Source: Catellatospora tritici (GTDB lineage Bacteria > Actinomycetota > Actinomycetes > Mycobacteriales > Micromonosporaceae). Taken from it: a DNA stretch of 64,000 nt. Below are positions 18,100-26,512 of this stretch, in pieces. Within the stretch, counting starts at the first letter, position 1. Each line of letters begins with the position of its first letter. The position numbers and the translations under genes were made by a program. A model generated the notes under the pieces. The model searched no databases, was not told the origin of the DNA, and saw only the letters and a list, made by a program, of their open reading frames with translations. The stretch covers positions 48,303 to 112,302 of the forward strand of contig NZ_JAHRCY010000024.1 in assembly GCF_019083965.1 (NCBI RefSeq), written 5' to 3'.

Positions 18100-19491
18100 T
18101 CAGTCGGCGAGGACCTTGCCGGGGTTGAGGAGGTTGGCGGGGTCCAGGGCGGCCTTGATGGCGCGGTGTACGTCCACGCCGACCTCGCCCAGTTCGGTCG
18201 CGAGCCAGTCGCGTTTGAGCAGGCCGACGCCGTGCTCGCCGGTGCAGGTGCCGCCCAGGGCCAGGCCGCGCTCCATGATCTCGTCGAAGACGCGGCGGCC
18301 CGCGGCGACGCTGGCCGGATCGGCCCGGTCGACCACGATGTTGGGGTGCATGTTGCCGTCCCCGGCATGCCCGACCACGCCGACCGGCACGCCGTGGCGG
18401 GCGGAGATCTCGGCGACGTCGTCGAGCAGCTCGGCCAGCCGGGTGCGCGGCACCGCCACGTCGTCGATGATCAGCCCGCCGTGCTCGTACAGCGACAGGG
18501 CCAGCCGCTCCATTGCCGGGTGCGCCAGCCGCCGCGCCAGCAGCAGCTGCGCCGCCTCCTCGGCGTCGGTGGCCTGCCACACCTCGATCGCCCCGGCCTC
18601 GTTCGCGGCGGCCGCGATCCGGTCCAGGTCGGCGGCGGCGCGTGCGCCGGTGTCCGCCGAGGCCAGCAGCAGGGCCGCCGCCTTTGTGTCCAGCCCCATC
18701 GGCCGGTACGCCTCGATCGCCGCCAGGTGCACCCGGTCCAGCAGCTCCAGCAGGCTCGGCGACAGTCCGGCCGAGAAGATCCGGTTCACCGCGTCCCCGG
18801 CGGCGGCCGTGGTCGGGAAGACGGCGACCAGGGTCAGCGACTCCTCGGCGGCCGGGCGCAGCGCGACGGTGATCTCGGTGATGATGCCGAGGGTGCCCTC
18901 GGAGCCGACGAACAGCCTGGTCAGGTCATACCCGGCGACGCCCTTGGGGGTGCGGCGGCCGGTGCGCAGGATCCGCCCGTCGGCGAGCACGACCTCCAGG
19001 CCGAGCACGTACTCGGTGGTGACGCCGTACTTCACGCAGCACATGCCGCCCGCGTTGGTGGCGACGTTGCCGCCGATGGTGCTGGACTCCCACGAGCCCG
19101 GGTCCGGCGGGTAGCGCAGGCCCTCGGCGGCGACCGCGCGGGCCAGGGCGGCGTTGACGACCCCGGGCTGGACGACGGCGATCCGGTTGGCCGGGTCGAG
19201 GTGCAGGATGCGGTCCATGCCCAGCATGGAGACCACCAGGCAGCCGTCGACGGCGTTGGCGCCGCCCGCCAGGCCGGTGCGGGCGCCCTGGACCACGACC
19301 GGCACGCCGTGGCGCGCGGCGGCGGTGACGGCGGCGGCGACCTCGGCGGTGGACTGCGGGCGTACGACCGCCAGCGGCACTCCCGCCTCGACCAGATCCG
19401 CCTCGTCCCGCCGGTACGACGTGAGCAGGTCGGGGTCGGTGATCACCCGGTCGGGCCCCAGCACGTCGCGCAGTTCATCGAGCAAGGTCAC
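18100..19491 (-). CDS. FAD-linked oxidase, GlcD / D-lactate dehydrogenase-like
   Basis: 463 aa. The N-terminal PCMH-type FAD domain shows VVRPQSTAEVAAAV and GARTGLAGGANAVDGCLVVSMLGMDRI at residues about 43-95; WESSTIGGNVATNAGGMCCVKYG is the flavin-contacting loop; the C-terminal half ends GTCTGEHGVGLLKR, the usual glycolate/D-lactate oxidase signature. It probably oxidises a 2-hydroxyacid (D-lactate, glycolate or D-2-hydroxyglutarate). No glcE/glcF partners are adjacent, so it is a single-subunit type. GTG start with TAGCGT exactly 6 nt upstream; divergent from the DUF4031 gene. Confidence 0.9.
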   Translation of the reverse strand: MTLLDELRDVLGPDRVITDPDLLTSYRRDEADLVEAGVPLAVVRPQSTAEVAAAVTAAARHGVPVVVQGARTGLAGGANAVDGCLVVSMLGMDRILHLDPANRIAVVQPGVVNAALARAVAAEGLRYPPDPGSWESSTIGGNVATNAGGMCCVKYGVTTEYVLGLEVVLADGRILRTGRRTPKGVAGYDLTRLFVGSEGTLGIITEITVALRPAAEESLTLVAVFPTTAAAGDAVNRIFSAGLSPSLLELLDRVHLAAIEAYRPMGLDTKAAALLLASADTGARAAADLDRIAAAANEAGAIEVWQATDAEEAAQLLLARRLAHPAMERLALSLYEHGGLIIDDVAVPRTRLAELLDDVAEISARHGVPVGVVGHAGDGNMHPNIVVDRADPASVAAGRRVFDEIMERGLALGGTCTGEHGVGLLKRDWLATELGEVGVDVHRAIKAALDPANLLNPGKVLAD

Positions 19492-19513
19492 CTGAGCACG
19501 CTAGCGTGAACGG
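19492..19513. promoter_or_regulatory. Symmetric divergent promoter for the FAD oxidase and DUF4031 gene
   Basis: The palindrome ACGCTAGCGT (19498-19507) gives TAGCGT as -10 on both strands, overlapping by the central TA. Six nt separate it from the GTG at 19514 (+) and from the GTG at 19491 (-). The whole intergenic region is 22 bp. Same design as at 16192-16213. Confidence 0.7.
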
Positions 19514-19801
19514 GTGATCTACGTCGACAGCCCGGTCTGGCCCGCCCACGGCCGCCTCTGGGCGCATCTGGTCAGCGACGTCTCCCGCACCGAACTGCAT
19601 ACCTTCGCCGAGCTGCTGGGCGCCCCCCGCCGCGGCTTCGACCGTGACCACTACGACATCCCGTCGGAACTCGTCCCGGTCGCCGTCTGGCTCGGCGCCA
19701 CCAGGGTCACCGCCCGCGACATTGCCCGCCTCCTGCGCGCCGCCAACCTCCGCCTCCCCAAACACCTGGCCACCGCCAGGTCCACCCCCACCTCCAGTTG
19801 A
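19514..19801 (+). CDS. DUF4031 family protein
   Basis: 95 aa. The sequence IYVDSPVWPAHGRLWAHLVSD followed by ELHTFAELLGAPRRGFDRDHYDIP matches the DUF4031 pattern of small actinobacterial proteins of unknown role; conserved Asp, His and Arg suggest a metal or nucleic-acid site but nothing is proven. GTG start, leaderless by position. The last codons (TPTSS) and the TGA come from a dispersed repeat element that begins inside the gene (see 19782-19948), so the C terminus may differ from relatives. Confidence 0.85.
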   Translation: MIYVDSPVWPAHGRLWAHLVSDVSRTELHTFAELLGAPRRGFDRDHYDIPSELVPVAVWLGATRVTARDIARLLRAANLRLPKHLATARSTPTSS

Positions 19802-19948
19802 TCATGAACTTATGGTCGCCGGTGGGGAGTCGATGCTGCGCCGCCGTTCAGCGGATCAGCGACGAAACCACTGCCGCAAGGCTCGACGGGCGCGCACCTG
19901 CAGAGCCTGCTCGGCGTGGGTGTCCTGTGCACGGCTTCCTGATCAACC
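19782..19948. repeat. Dispersed GTTGATCATGA element, copy A
   Basis: About 165 bp. It begins CCACCCCCACCTCC, then GTTGATCATGAAC..TGGTCGCCGGTGGGGAGTCG, and ends GCACGGCTTCCTGATCAAC. The ends form an inverted repeat (GTTGATCA-GA in both orientations). Copy B at 30752-30898 shares the flank, both ends and parts of the middle. No open frame inside; a small non-autonomous element or palindromic unit is inferred. Its GTTGATCA end supplies the TGA stop of the upstream gene. Confidence 0.75.
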
Positions 19949-19978
19949 GGCTGGAAACGAGGGCTGGGTGAGAGCGGG

Positions 19979-20584
19979 TCAGTCGGGGGCGTGCAGGGCG
20001 GACAGCTCGCGGGTGAGGTTGGCGCGGGCGGGGGACTCCCAGTCCGGGTGGTGGTGGTACAGGCTGGGCAGGGCGAGCAGGTTGCGCAGGACGGTGGCGC
20101 GGCCGACCTGCCACAGCTCGTCGGGGACGTGGGCATATTCAGCCCGCACCCCGGCCACGTAGGTGCAGTAGTCGGGCCACGGGACGGCCAGGATCGCCAG
20201 GTCGGCGTCGGCAAGCCGGGTGCCGGTGTGGTCGTCGGGGGCGACGGAGTGGCCCGCGGTGAGCCGTACCAGCCGAACCGCCTCCTCGACCACCGGCGTC
20301 GGCAGGCCGCACTCGGACAGCAGGCCCGCGGTCAGCTCGGCGCTGCGCTCCTCGTTGTCGGCGGCCGTCGGGTCGTAGATCGCGTCGTGGCCCCACAGCG
20401 CCAGCTCGACCACCGGGTCGTCGACCAGGTCCAGGGTCGCGGCCAGGTGGGACAGGTCGTGGTAGTAGCGGTGCGGCTCCGACCAGCGGTTGACCAGCTC
20501 GGTGCCGACCGCGGTCAGGACGTCGTCGGGCGCGGTGGCCCCGGCGGCGCGGGCGGTGGCGACGAATCGGGCTACCTCGACCAT
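19979..20584 (-). CDS. HD-domain metal-dependent phosphohydrolase-like protein
   Basis: 201 aa. Histidine/aspartate metal ligands are visible in YYHDLSHL (residues about 40-47), LWGHDAIYDP (HD pair, about 63-72) and LTAGHS. This pattern matches small HD-superfamily proteins related to predicted metal-dependent phosphohydrolases; the substrate, perhaps a nucleotide, is unknown. The ATG at 20584 begins MVEVARFVATARAAG. It is divergent from the FUSC transporter, 57 bp apart. Confidence 0.82.
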   Translation of the reverse strand: MVEVARFVATARAAGATAPDDVLTAVGTELVNRWSEPHRYYHDLSHLAATLDLVDDPVVELALWGHDAIYDPTAADNEERSAELTAGLLSECGLPTPVVEEAVRLVRLTAGHSVAPDDHTGTRLADADLAILAVPWPDYCTYVAGVRAEYAHVPDELWQVGRATVLRNLLALPSLYHHHPDWESPARANLTRELSALHAPD

Positions 20585-20641
20585 GGCGCAATCTTGACGC
20601 ATCGGCCCGGCCCGCGATGCGGTCTGCGCCACAGTTGTCTC

Positions 20642-21754
20642 ATGGACGCCGCCGAGCTGCGCCGACGTACGCAGGTCACACTGCGCGACCGGGTGCACCG
20701 GGTGCGGACGGGCTGGCTGCTGGCGGCGCAGGCGGCGGTGGCCGCCGGTGGCGCGTGGTACGTGGCGCACGACCTGCTCGGCCACCGGCAGCCGTACTTC
20801 GCGCCCATCGCGGCCGTGGTCACCCTGGCCATCTCGATGGGGCAGCGGATGCGGCGCGCGTTCGAGATCGTCGCGGGCAACGCGGTCGGCATCCTGCTCG
20901 GCGAGCTGCTGGTCCTCTACATCGGCCGGGGCGTATGGCAACTGGCCCTGGTCGTGTTCCTGGCGATGTCGCTGGCCGTCTTCCTCGGCGGCTCGGCGGC
21001 CCTGGTCAGCCAGTCCGCGTCGTCCGGCATCCTGGTCGCCACCCTGCTCCCGACCAGCTCCGACTACTTCCTGAGCCGGTTCGTGGACGCGGTGGTGGGC
21101 GGCAGTGTGGCGCTGGTGGTGATGGGCCTGCTGCTGCCGCTCAACCCGCTGACCGTGGTGAGCCGGGCGGTGACGCCGCTGTTGGACAGCCTGTCGCGCG
21201 GGCTGCACGAGGGCGCCGACGCGCTGGAGCATCGCGACGCCGACGCGGCGCAGGCCGCGCTGGTGGACATGCGCGAGGCTGAGGGGCAGCTGCGCGCGTT
21301 CGGCGAGTCGCTGAGCGCGGGGCGGGAGCTGTCCACGATCGCGCCGGTGCACTGGCGCAAGCGGGCGGCGCTGACCGAGTACGTCGACGCCGCCGACCAC
21401 CTGGCGCGGGCGCTGCGCAACAGCCGGGTGCTGGTCCGCCGGATCACGTCCATCCTGCACGACGGTGAGCGGGTGCCGCCGCCGTTGGTGGACGCGGTGC
21501 ACCAGCTCGCCGACTCGGTCGACCTGCTGCGCCGGGACCTGGCCGCCGCGCGGGAGCCCGAGGACAGCCGCGACGCCGTGACGCGCGCGCTGCAGGCGTC
21601 CCGGCAGGCTCACGTTGAGGGCCTGGACTTCTCCGGACAAGTCGTGTTTGCCCAGGTCAGATCTACTGCGACCGACCTGTTGCGGGCCTGCGGCCTGCCC
21701 CGCGAGGACGCCGAACGCCTGGTCCGCCGGGCCGGAGGGCGAGCTGGAAGGTAG
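20642..21754 (+). CDS. FUSC-family aromatic acid exporter-like membrane protein
   Basis: 370 aa. About six membrane spans occupy residues 20-170, with the conserved QPYFAPIAAVVTLAISMGQRMRRAFEIVAGNAVGILLG segment of FUSC/YccS-type proteins; the C-terminal half is a long helical cytoplasmic domain (ALEHRDADAAQAALVDMREAEGQLRAF). The family exports aromatic or fusaric-type acids in other bacteria, but the substrate here is unknown. Stands alone. Confidence 0.82.
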   Translation: MDAAELRRRTQVTLRDRVHRVRTGWLLAAQAAVAAGGAWYVAHDLLGHRQPYFAPIAAVVTLAISMGQRMRRAFEIVAGNAVGILLGELLVLYIGRGVWQLALVVFLAMSLAVFLGGSAALVSQSASSGILVATLLPTSSDYFLSRFVDAVVGGSVALVVMGLLLPLNPLTVVSRAVTPLLDSLSRGLHEGADALEHRDADAAQAALVDMREAEGQLRAFGESLSAGRELSTIAPVHWRKRAALTEYVDAADHLARALRNSRVLVRRITSILHDGERVPPPLVDAVHQLADSVDLLRRDLAAAREPEDSRDAVTRALQASRQAHVEGLDFSGQVVFAQVRSTATDLLRACGLPREDAERLVRRAGGRAGR

Positions 21755-21846
21755 CTGGGAGTCAGCCGTTCGGCTGTTGATCGGCTGAGCGCGAACTCAG
21801 TAACGTCCGAACGTTTCACCTTTCACAACCCTCGGGGGAAGCACAA

Positions 21847-23457
21847 ATGAAGATTCGCACCGCACTCGCGGCGGGCGCTTCGGCGCTGCTGTGCGCGGGT
21901 ATCGCGGCGGCCGGGTCGCCGGCCTTCGCCGCGGACGGCTCCGATCTGTCTGTGAAGATCGCGTCGAGCAACATCACCGTCGACACTCCGGTCAAGTGGT
22001 TCCGGCTCGACCTGAGCAACATCGGCTCGGCCAGCGCCGACTCGGTTCAGCTCAAGCTCGACTTCTCCGGTCTGGACACCACCCGGGTCGCCGTCGACAT
22101 GGACCAGTTCGTCCCCGGCTGCGACGTCACCGGCAAGGTGGCCTTCTGCGCCGACGGGCCGGAGTTCCTGCCCAACGAGTCGCTGACCCAGTTCGTGCTG
22201 CTGGAGAGCAAGGGCGCGACCGGCGCGGCGGGCTCGTTCACGGCCGAGTTCACCTCCGCCGCGGGCGGCGACGTCAACCCCGCCAACAACACCGCCACGG
22301 TCAACGTCTCGGTCACCGACCACGCCGTCGACCTGCAGTCGGTCGCGCTGGACCTCGTCGCCGACTACACCGACGCGGGCAAGGCCGTGGGCCTGACTCC
22401 CGGCGACACCGCGCCGCTGGCGTGGTGGATCAGCAACGAGGGCGACACCTTCGTGAAGGGCGTGAACTTCACCATCACGCTGCCGCCGTACGTGCGCTTC
22501 ACCGACGTGTACGACATCTGCCAGGTCAACGACGACTGGATCCAGGTCCTCACCTGCTCCGACCCGGATGCGATCATCCCGCCCGGCGGCGGTGTCTACC
22601 TGCCCGGTGAGCCGCTGATCGTCGAGGCCGACCAGTACTTCTTCGACGGCCCGGCCATCCTGCCCGGTGGTCTGGTGAGCGCCCAGGCCATCCAGATGGT
22701 CGGCGACGTGCCGAACTGGGACGACATCCTGCCCGCCGACGGCTTCGAGACCGTGGACGAGCTGACCGACGAGCAGCTGCAGCAGCTCATCGAGGACATG
22801 CTGGACAAGGTGCTGGACAACGCCGACGAGGCCGTGGAGGCGATCGAGGCCGACAGCGGCGACAACGACGCCTCGTTCGCCGCGCACATCGCCGCGCCGC
22901 CGCCGGCCGACCAGGTCGTCACCGCGACGCCCGCGCAGGGCAAGGTCGGCGACGTGGTGTCGGTGACCATCAAGGTCAGCAACATCGGCAAGTCGAGCAC
23001 CGGTCCGATGATCGACGTGCACGCCCCGGCGGGCACCTCGTTCGTGGTGCCGGACCCCGCGGACCGGCCCCAGGTCGGTAGCTGCATCGACCTGTCCGGT
23101 GGCGAGCCGTGGGCCTTCGACGGCTGGACCGACATCCGCTGTGGCTGGGAGAGCGAGCTGCAGGCCGGCCGGTCGCTCAGCATGAAGGTGCTGCTGCGTA
23201 TCGAGGAGGACAAGGTCGGCAACGACGGCCTGGTCACCGCGTCGACCGTGGTCGGCAAGGACGTCAACCCGGCCAACGACAAGGCCAAGCTGGTCATCAA
23301 GGTGCTGGCCGGCGGCACCGGCGGTGGCCTGCCGGTCACCGGCACCAACGTCACGGTGATCGCGGCCTCCGGCCTCGCCGCCGTCGCGCTGGGCGTGGTC
23401 CTGTTCCTGGTGGCCCGTCGTCGCCGGGCGACGCTGGTCGAGGACACCCGCGCCTGA
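21847..23457 (+). CDS. Sortase-anchored surface protein with DUF11-like repeats (LPVTG)
   Basis: 536 aa. A signal peptide (MKIRTALAAGASALLCAGIAAAGSPAFA) is followed by two or three DUF11/CARDB-like beta-sandwich modules: residues about 33-155 (NPANNTATVNVSV), a middle module with several Cys pairs, and about 355-480 (NPANDKAKLVIKV). The C terminus has the sortase motif LPVTG, a hydrophobic span (VIAASGLAAVALGVVLFLVA) and a basic RRRR tail. It should be linked to peptidoglycan by a class E or similar sortase. The acidic segment at about 295-345 (DELTDEQLQQLIEDML) is probably a helix. Likely structural or adhesive; ligand unknown. Confidence 0.88.
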   Translation: MKIRTALAAGASALLCAGIAAAGSPAFAADGSDLSVKIASSNITVDTPVKWFRLDLSNIGSASADSVQLKLDFSGLDTTRVAVDMDQFVPGCDVTGKVAFCADGPEFLPNESLTQFVLLESKGATGAAGSFTAEFTSAAGGDVNPANNTATVNVSVTDHAVDLQSVALDLVADYTDAGKAVGLTPGDTAPLAWWISNEGDTFVKGVNFTITLPPYVRFTDVYDICQVNDDWIQVLTCSDPDAIIPPGGGVYLPGEPLIVEADQYFFDGPAILPGGLVSAQAIQMVGDVPNWDDILPADGFETVDELTDEQLQQLIEDMLDKVLDNADEAVEAIEADSGDNDASFAAHIAAPPPADQVVTATPAQGKVGDVVSVTIKVSNIGKSSTGPMIDVHAPAGTSFVVPDPADRPQVGSCIDLSGGEPWAFDGWTDIRCGWESELQAGRSLSMKVLLRIEEDKVGNDGLVTASTVVGKDVNPANDKAKLVIKVLAGGTGGGLPVTGTNVTVIAASGLAAVALGVVLFLVARRRRATLVEDTRA

Positions 23458-23466
23458 TAACGGAGT

Positions 23467-23510
23467 GAAGCCGGTGTCCCGGAGGTGGAAGCCTCCGGGA
23501 CACCGGCTTC
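23467..23510. terminator. Perfect 19-bp hairpin between convergent genes
   Basis: GAAGCCGGTGTCCCGGAGG (23467-23485) pairs exactly with 23492-23510 across a 6-nt loop and is followed by TTCG. Terminates both the surface protein gene and the oppositely oriented aminotransferase gene. Confidence 0.92.
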
Positions 23511-23516
23511 TTCGTG

Positions 23517-24797
23517 TCAGGCGGCGGCCAGGGCGGCGACCAGCGCGTCCACGTCGGACTCGGTGGTGCCGAGACCGATGCTGGCGCGCAGCGCCGTGGT
23601 GGGGGTGGTGGTCCAGCAGTTGCGGTCGGCGGCCTCGCGGAGCAGGCGGCGGGCCAGCGGGTGGGCGCAGAACAGGCCATCGCGTACGCCGATGTTGTGT
23701 TCCCGGGCCAGGAGACCCGCCACCTCCGACGAGTCGCGGCCGTGCAGCGCGAACGACACCACGCCGATGCGCGGCGCGGTCGGCTCGAAGGTCCGCAACT
23801 CGGCGATGCCCGGGATGGTCGACAGCCCGGCCCGCAGCCGGGCCAGCAGCAGCTGCTCGCGCCGGTGCAGCGCGTCGCGGTCGGCCGCCTCCAGCGTGGC
23901 GCAGACGGCCGCCAGTGCCACCGCGCCGAGCAGGTTGGGCGTGCCCGCCTCGTGCCGGGCCGGGCCGGTGTTCCAGCGCACGTCGTGCGTGGCGTCGCCG
24001 ACCCCGCTGGTCGCCCCGCCCCCGGCCAGGTACGGCTCGGCCGCGTCGAGCCAGTCGGCGCGGCCGACCAGCGCCCCGGCCCCGAACGGGGCGTAGAGCT
24101 TGTGCCCGGACAGGGCCAGATAGTCGACGTCCAGCGTGGCCAGATCGACCGGCACGTGCGGGGCGAGCTGCGCGGCGTCGACGGCGACGCGGGCGCCGAA
24201 GCGACGCGCGATCACGGCCAGCTCACGCACCGGCCACAGCTCGCCGGTGACGTTGCTGGCGCCGGTGACCGCCACCAGCACCGGGCCGTCCGGGTCGTCG
24301 CGGCGGACCTGGGCCAGGGCCGCGGCCAGGTAGCGCACGGCGGCACCGGCCGAGTCGGGCACGGGCAGGCGCACCGCGCGGTGCCAGGGCAGCAGGTTGG
24401 CGTGGTGTTCACCGGCGAAGGTGACCACGGTGGTGCCCTCCGGCAGCGCGGCGGCGAGCAGGTTGAGCGCGTCGGTGGTGTTGCGGGTGAAGATCACGTA
24501 ATCGTCGGCGCGGGCGCCGACGAAGTCGCCGACGGTCTGCCGGGCGCGCTCGTAGGCCAGGGTGCAGCGCTGGGACAGGGCGCCCGCGCCGCGGTGCACC
24601 GAGGCGTACCAGGGCAGTAGCTCGGTGACAGCGTCGGCGGCGGCCTTGAGACAGGGCGCGGTGGCGGCGTAGTCGAGGTTGATCTGGCCCGGCACACCCA
24701 GCACGGTGAGGTCGGCTTCGGCGACACGTACGGGCTCGATCGGCCCGAGCGGCTCGGTGTCGGCGGGGGAACACGAACGGGTGGCGACAGCGGTCAT
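23517..24797 (-). CDS. Class V aminotransferase, group II cysteine desulfurase-like (SufS/CsdA type)
   Basis: 426 aa. INLDYAATAPCLKAA begins the PLP fold; FTRNTTDALNLLAAAL, AVDAAQLAPHVPVD and the PLP lysine in ALSGHKLYAPFGAGAL are diagnostic. Near the C terminus VRDGLFCAHPLA matches the R-x-G-x-x-C-A loop of SufS enzymes, so the persulfide-forming Cys is kept. It probably takes sulfur from cysteine to an acceptor. No suf partners are adjacent; instead a SAM-IV riboswitch lies upstream, linking it to methionine/SAM sulfur supply. The Shine-Dalgarno GGAGGTG is 5 nt before ATG. Confidence 0.88.
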   Translation of the reverse strand: MTAVATRSCSPADTEPLGPIEPVRVAEADLTVLGVPGQINLDYAATAPCLKAAADAVTELLPWYASVHRGAGALSQRCTLAYERARQTVGDFVGARADDYVIFTRNTTDALNLLAAALPEGTTVVTFAGEHHANLLPWHRAVRLPVPDSAGAAVRYLAAALAQVRRDDPDGPVLVAVTGASNVTGELWPVRELAVIARRFGARVAVDAAQLAPHVPVDLATLDVDYLALSGHKLYAPFGAGALVGRADWLDAAEPYLAGGGATSGVGDATHDVRWNTGPARHEAGTPNLLGAVALAAVCATLEAADRDALHRREQLLLARLRAGLSTIPGIAELRTFEPTAPRIGVVSFALHGRDSSEVAGLLAREHNIGVRDGLFCAHPLARRLLREAADRNCWTTTPTTALRASIGLGTTESDVDALVAALAAA

Positions 24798-24869
24798 GGG
24801 GGCACCTCCGAGGTCAGGGACCCCGGCTGCGATGACAGGCAGGAGGTCCGCGCTTGCCCAGCACGACCA

Positions 24870-24970
24870 TCGGGCTGGACCTGGTCTTCACCCGGGGCAC
24901 CCCACCGCGAACACAGAGGGTTGCCGGCCAGCGAGCCGGGGCTTTGCCCGCACCATGACGACGCGAGCGG
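24870..24970 (-). promoter_or_regulatory. SAM-IV riboswitch upstream of the desulfurase-like gene
   Basis: Read on the minus strand from about 24960: GTCATGG, then CAAAGCCCCGGCTCGCTGG, CCGGCAACCCTC, CGCGGTGGGGTGCCCCGGG, GAAGACCAGG. This is the conserved layout of the actinobacterial SAM-IV class, which shares its SAM pocket with SAM-I but has a different scaffold. Downstream pairing is plausible: the SD GGAGGT (plus 24804-24809) with ACCTCC (plus 24842-24847), competing with GGACCT (24844-24849) pairing to AGGTCC next to the aptamer (24877-24882). Translational control is inferred. Confidence 0.87.
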
Positions 24971-25093
24971 CTGACACTCGTAACCTGAGCGTCAGTATAG
25001 CGATCAGAACACGCCCCGTTGCCAGCCCTTACTCCTCGATTGCGCAATCGGTGGGCGCACCGCCCCTTCACGTTCCTGGGTAGGCTGCGGGTC

Positions 25094-26512
25094 ATGGCCG
25101 ATCTCGCCCCGTCCGGCGCCAGCCCGTATGCCGCGCTGCCGTCCTACCTGGCCGACGGTGAGCCGACACCGCCGCCGCCCCGGCCCACCGGCGGCTGGCG
25201 CCGGTGGCTGCCGCTGGCCCTGGTCATCGTGGTGGTGGCCGGGTCGGCTATCGGCATGCTCGGCTACCTGGGGTGGGGGCTCGGTCCGAAGGCGTTCTTC
25301 ATCGGCCTGGGCGCCGCGGTGCTGCCGGTGCCGGTGCTGGTCAGCATCTTCCTCTGGCTGGACCGGTACGAGCCGGAGCCGCCGTGGCTGCTCGCGGGCG
25401 CGTTCGCCTGGGGTGCGTTCCCGGCGACCCTGCTGGCGCTGGGAGTCAACAAGTTCTTCTTCGACGTCGTCGGCCTGCCCGAAACGGTGGTGGCCACCGT
25501 GGTCGCTCCGGTGATCGAGGAGAGCGGCAAGGCGCTCGGCCCGCTGCTGATCTTCTGGTTCATGCGCCGGGAGCTGTCCGGCGTCACCGACGGCCTGGTC
25601 TACTGCGGACTGTCCGGGGTCGGCTTCGCGATGGTGGAGAACATCCTCTACCTGGGCGGGCACGGCTTCGCCGACGCCAACGCGCAGTACGGGCCGTACT
25701 CGGGCGCGCAGTTGGTGTTCGCCATGTTCCTGATGCGCATCCTGCTGTCGGGCTTCGCGCACCCGCTGTTCACGTCGATGACCGGGGTGGGCATCGGCAT
25801 CGCCGCCCGCACACCCCGGCGGGTGGTGCGCTGGTGCGCGCCGATCTGCGGGCTGCTGCTGGCGATGATCATGCACGGCTCGTGGAACCTGATGGCGATC
25901 CTCTCGGCCGAGTACAGCCCGCTGTTCTTCCTCTACGGCTACATCGCCGTGATGATGCCCGTGTTCCTGGCCATGGTCGGCGTCGCGCTCTGGGTCCGGG
26001 CCCGGGAGGGGCGGCTGGCACTGCAGGTGCTGCCCGCGTACGCGGCGGCGGGGTGGCTGACCCCGCCGGAGGTGGCGTCGCTGGGCACGCTGGGCCGCCG
26101 CCACGCGGCCCGGGTCTGGGCCAGGCGGGTCGCGGGTGACGCGGGGCGCAAGGCGATGCGCGACTTCCAGTTCGCGGCGACCCGGCTGGCGCTGGTGCGC
26201 GATGGCATGAACCGTGGCCTGGACACCACCCTCGCCCAGCGCGACCGCAGCGCGGCGGAGGAGTCGCAGCAGCTGTCACGGCTCTTCGCGGCGCGTCAGG
26301 TGTACACCGGCCGGGACCCGCAGATGCCCCCGGCGTACTGGGACGGCACCGCGTATCAGGTGGTCTTCCCGGACGGGGTGGCCCGCCCGGTGCCCGCGCC
26401 GCCGGAGCCGGTGGTGCCGCTGCCGATGCTGCTGCCGCCGCCCCCGCCGGTCTACCCGCACTACCCGCCGCAGCCCTACGTCGGTGGGTTCTCCGGCCCC
26501 GCCGCGGGTTGA
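25094..26512 (+). CDS. PrsW-like intramembrane metalloprotease
   Basis: 472 aa with about eight membrane spans after a Pro-rich cytoplasmic tail. PrsW/CPBP-type motifs are in order: VIEESGKALGP (E-E-x-x-K, residues about 140-150), AMVENILYLGG, and IMHGSWNLMA with the metal His. A long soluble C-terminal region (about residues 320-472) ends in a Pro-rich stretch. Relatives cleave anti-sigma factors in Bacillus; the target here is unknown and no sigma/anti-sigma pair is adjacent. TAGGCT lies 7 nt before the ATG, so transcription may be almost leaderless. The last 37 bp overlap the end of the next gene, tail to tail. Confidence 0.87.
   Translation: MADLAPSGASPYAALPSYLADGEPTPPPPRPTGGWRRWLPLALVIVVVAGSAIGMLGYLGWGLGPKAFFIGLGAAVLPVPVLVSIFLWLDRYEPEPPWLLAGAFAWGAFPATLLALGVNKFFFDVVGLPETVVATVVAPVIEESGKALGPLLIFWFMRRELSGVTDGLVYCGLSGVGFAMVENILYLGGHGFADANAQYGPYSGAQLVFAMFLMRILLSGFAHPLFTSMTGVGIGIAARTPRRVVRWCAPICGLLLAMIMHGSWNLMAILSAEYSPLFFLYGYIAVMMPVFLAMVGVALWVRAREGRLALQVLPAYAAAGWLTPPEVASLGTLGRRHAARVWARRVAGDAGRKAMRDFQFAATRLALVRDGMNRGLDTTLAQRDRSAAEESQQLSRLFAARQVYTGRDPQMPPAYWDGTAYQVVFPDGVARPVPAPPEPVVPLPMLLPPPPPVYPHYPPQPYVGGFSGPAAG

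Noticed and set aside
23517..24970. Isc/Suf operon
   Set aside because: No iscU, sufB/C/D or sufU neighbours; the desulfurase-like gene stands alone under SAM-IV control.
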